From positions 12,269,305-12,333,304 of the forward strand of contig VCAZ01000003.1 in assembly GCA_005784505.1 (NCBI GenBank): a stretch of 64,000 nt of DNA, written 5' to 3'. The notes under the pieces are model-generated. The model searched no databases and was not told the DNA's origin. It saw only the letters and a list, made by a program, of their open reading frames with translations. The stretch is from Bagarius yarrelli (taxonomy: Eukaryota; Chordata; Actinopteri; Siluriformes; Sisoridae). Below, one piece after another: positions 11,942 through 64,000 of the stretch (the first letter of the stretch is position 1; each line of letters opens with the position of its first letter). The position numbers and the translations under genes were made by a program.

Positions 11942-64000
<52,059 letters not shown>

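Overview
The window is a stretch of a vertebrate nuclear genome, most likely a teleost fish. The reasons are intron-split genes with GT-AG junctions, AT-rich introns, and a transposon mix (L2/Maui-like, Rex1-like and RTE-like LINEs, Ty3/gypsy, piggyBac, Tc1, hAT, tRNA-derived SINEs) that is typical of fish. There are no bacterial features. Everything was read by eye; no search was run, so family names rest on remembered motifs.

Two host genes lie on the minus strand, head to tail. From 6553 down to the left edge are the first five coding exons of an ASAP1-like ArfGAP gene (start codon, N-terminal segment and the beginning of the BAR region). From the right edge down to the stop codon at 11942 are 33 coding exons of a type II ferlin (otoferlin/FER1L4/FER1L6 group; FER1L6 is the best guess). 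These exons encode about 1,577 codons, from C2C through the FerA/FerB region, C2D, an extra C2-like unit, C2E and C2F to the C-terminal membrane anchor. All splice phases agree, and one junction needs a GC donor.

The rest is mobile DNA in introns and between the genes. 7308-9480: a piggyBac remnant whose middle is replaced by a near-identical copy of ASAP1 exon 1 plus adjoining intron. 9890-11667: 3' half of an L2-like LINE. 19728-20692: deleted RTE-like copy. 20931-33021 (one 12 kb ferlin intron): an L2-like copy, a Tc1 scrap, a decayed gypsy, a Rex1-like LINE with an open reverse transcriptase frame, a poly-G tract, long ATCT and AT microsatellites, and another Tc1-type scrap. 33772-39181: a badly broken endogenous retrovirus. 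39900-43728: two RTE-like copies facing each other. 44990-45900: a dead Tc1-like transposon. 47728-53911: a gypsy element on the minus strand whose reverse transcriptase region is occupied by the 5' part of an L2-like LINE in the opposite direction. That LINE in turn carries a 103-bp patch copied from the gypsy gag region. 58780-61560: scattered SINE, hAT, LTR, RTE and Rex1-like pieces, including a fused Rex1/RTE reading frame.

The ferlin and the ArfGAP act in membrane traffic, but nothing in the sequence suggests that they work together; they are simply neighbours. FER1L6 and ASAP1 both lie on human 8q24, which fits old linkage. I found no RNA genes, CRISPR arrays or operon-like systems. The most unusual items are the piggyBac carrying a host exon and the gypsy/L2 chimera with its palindromic junction.
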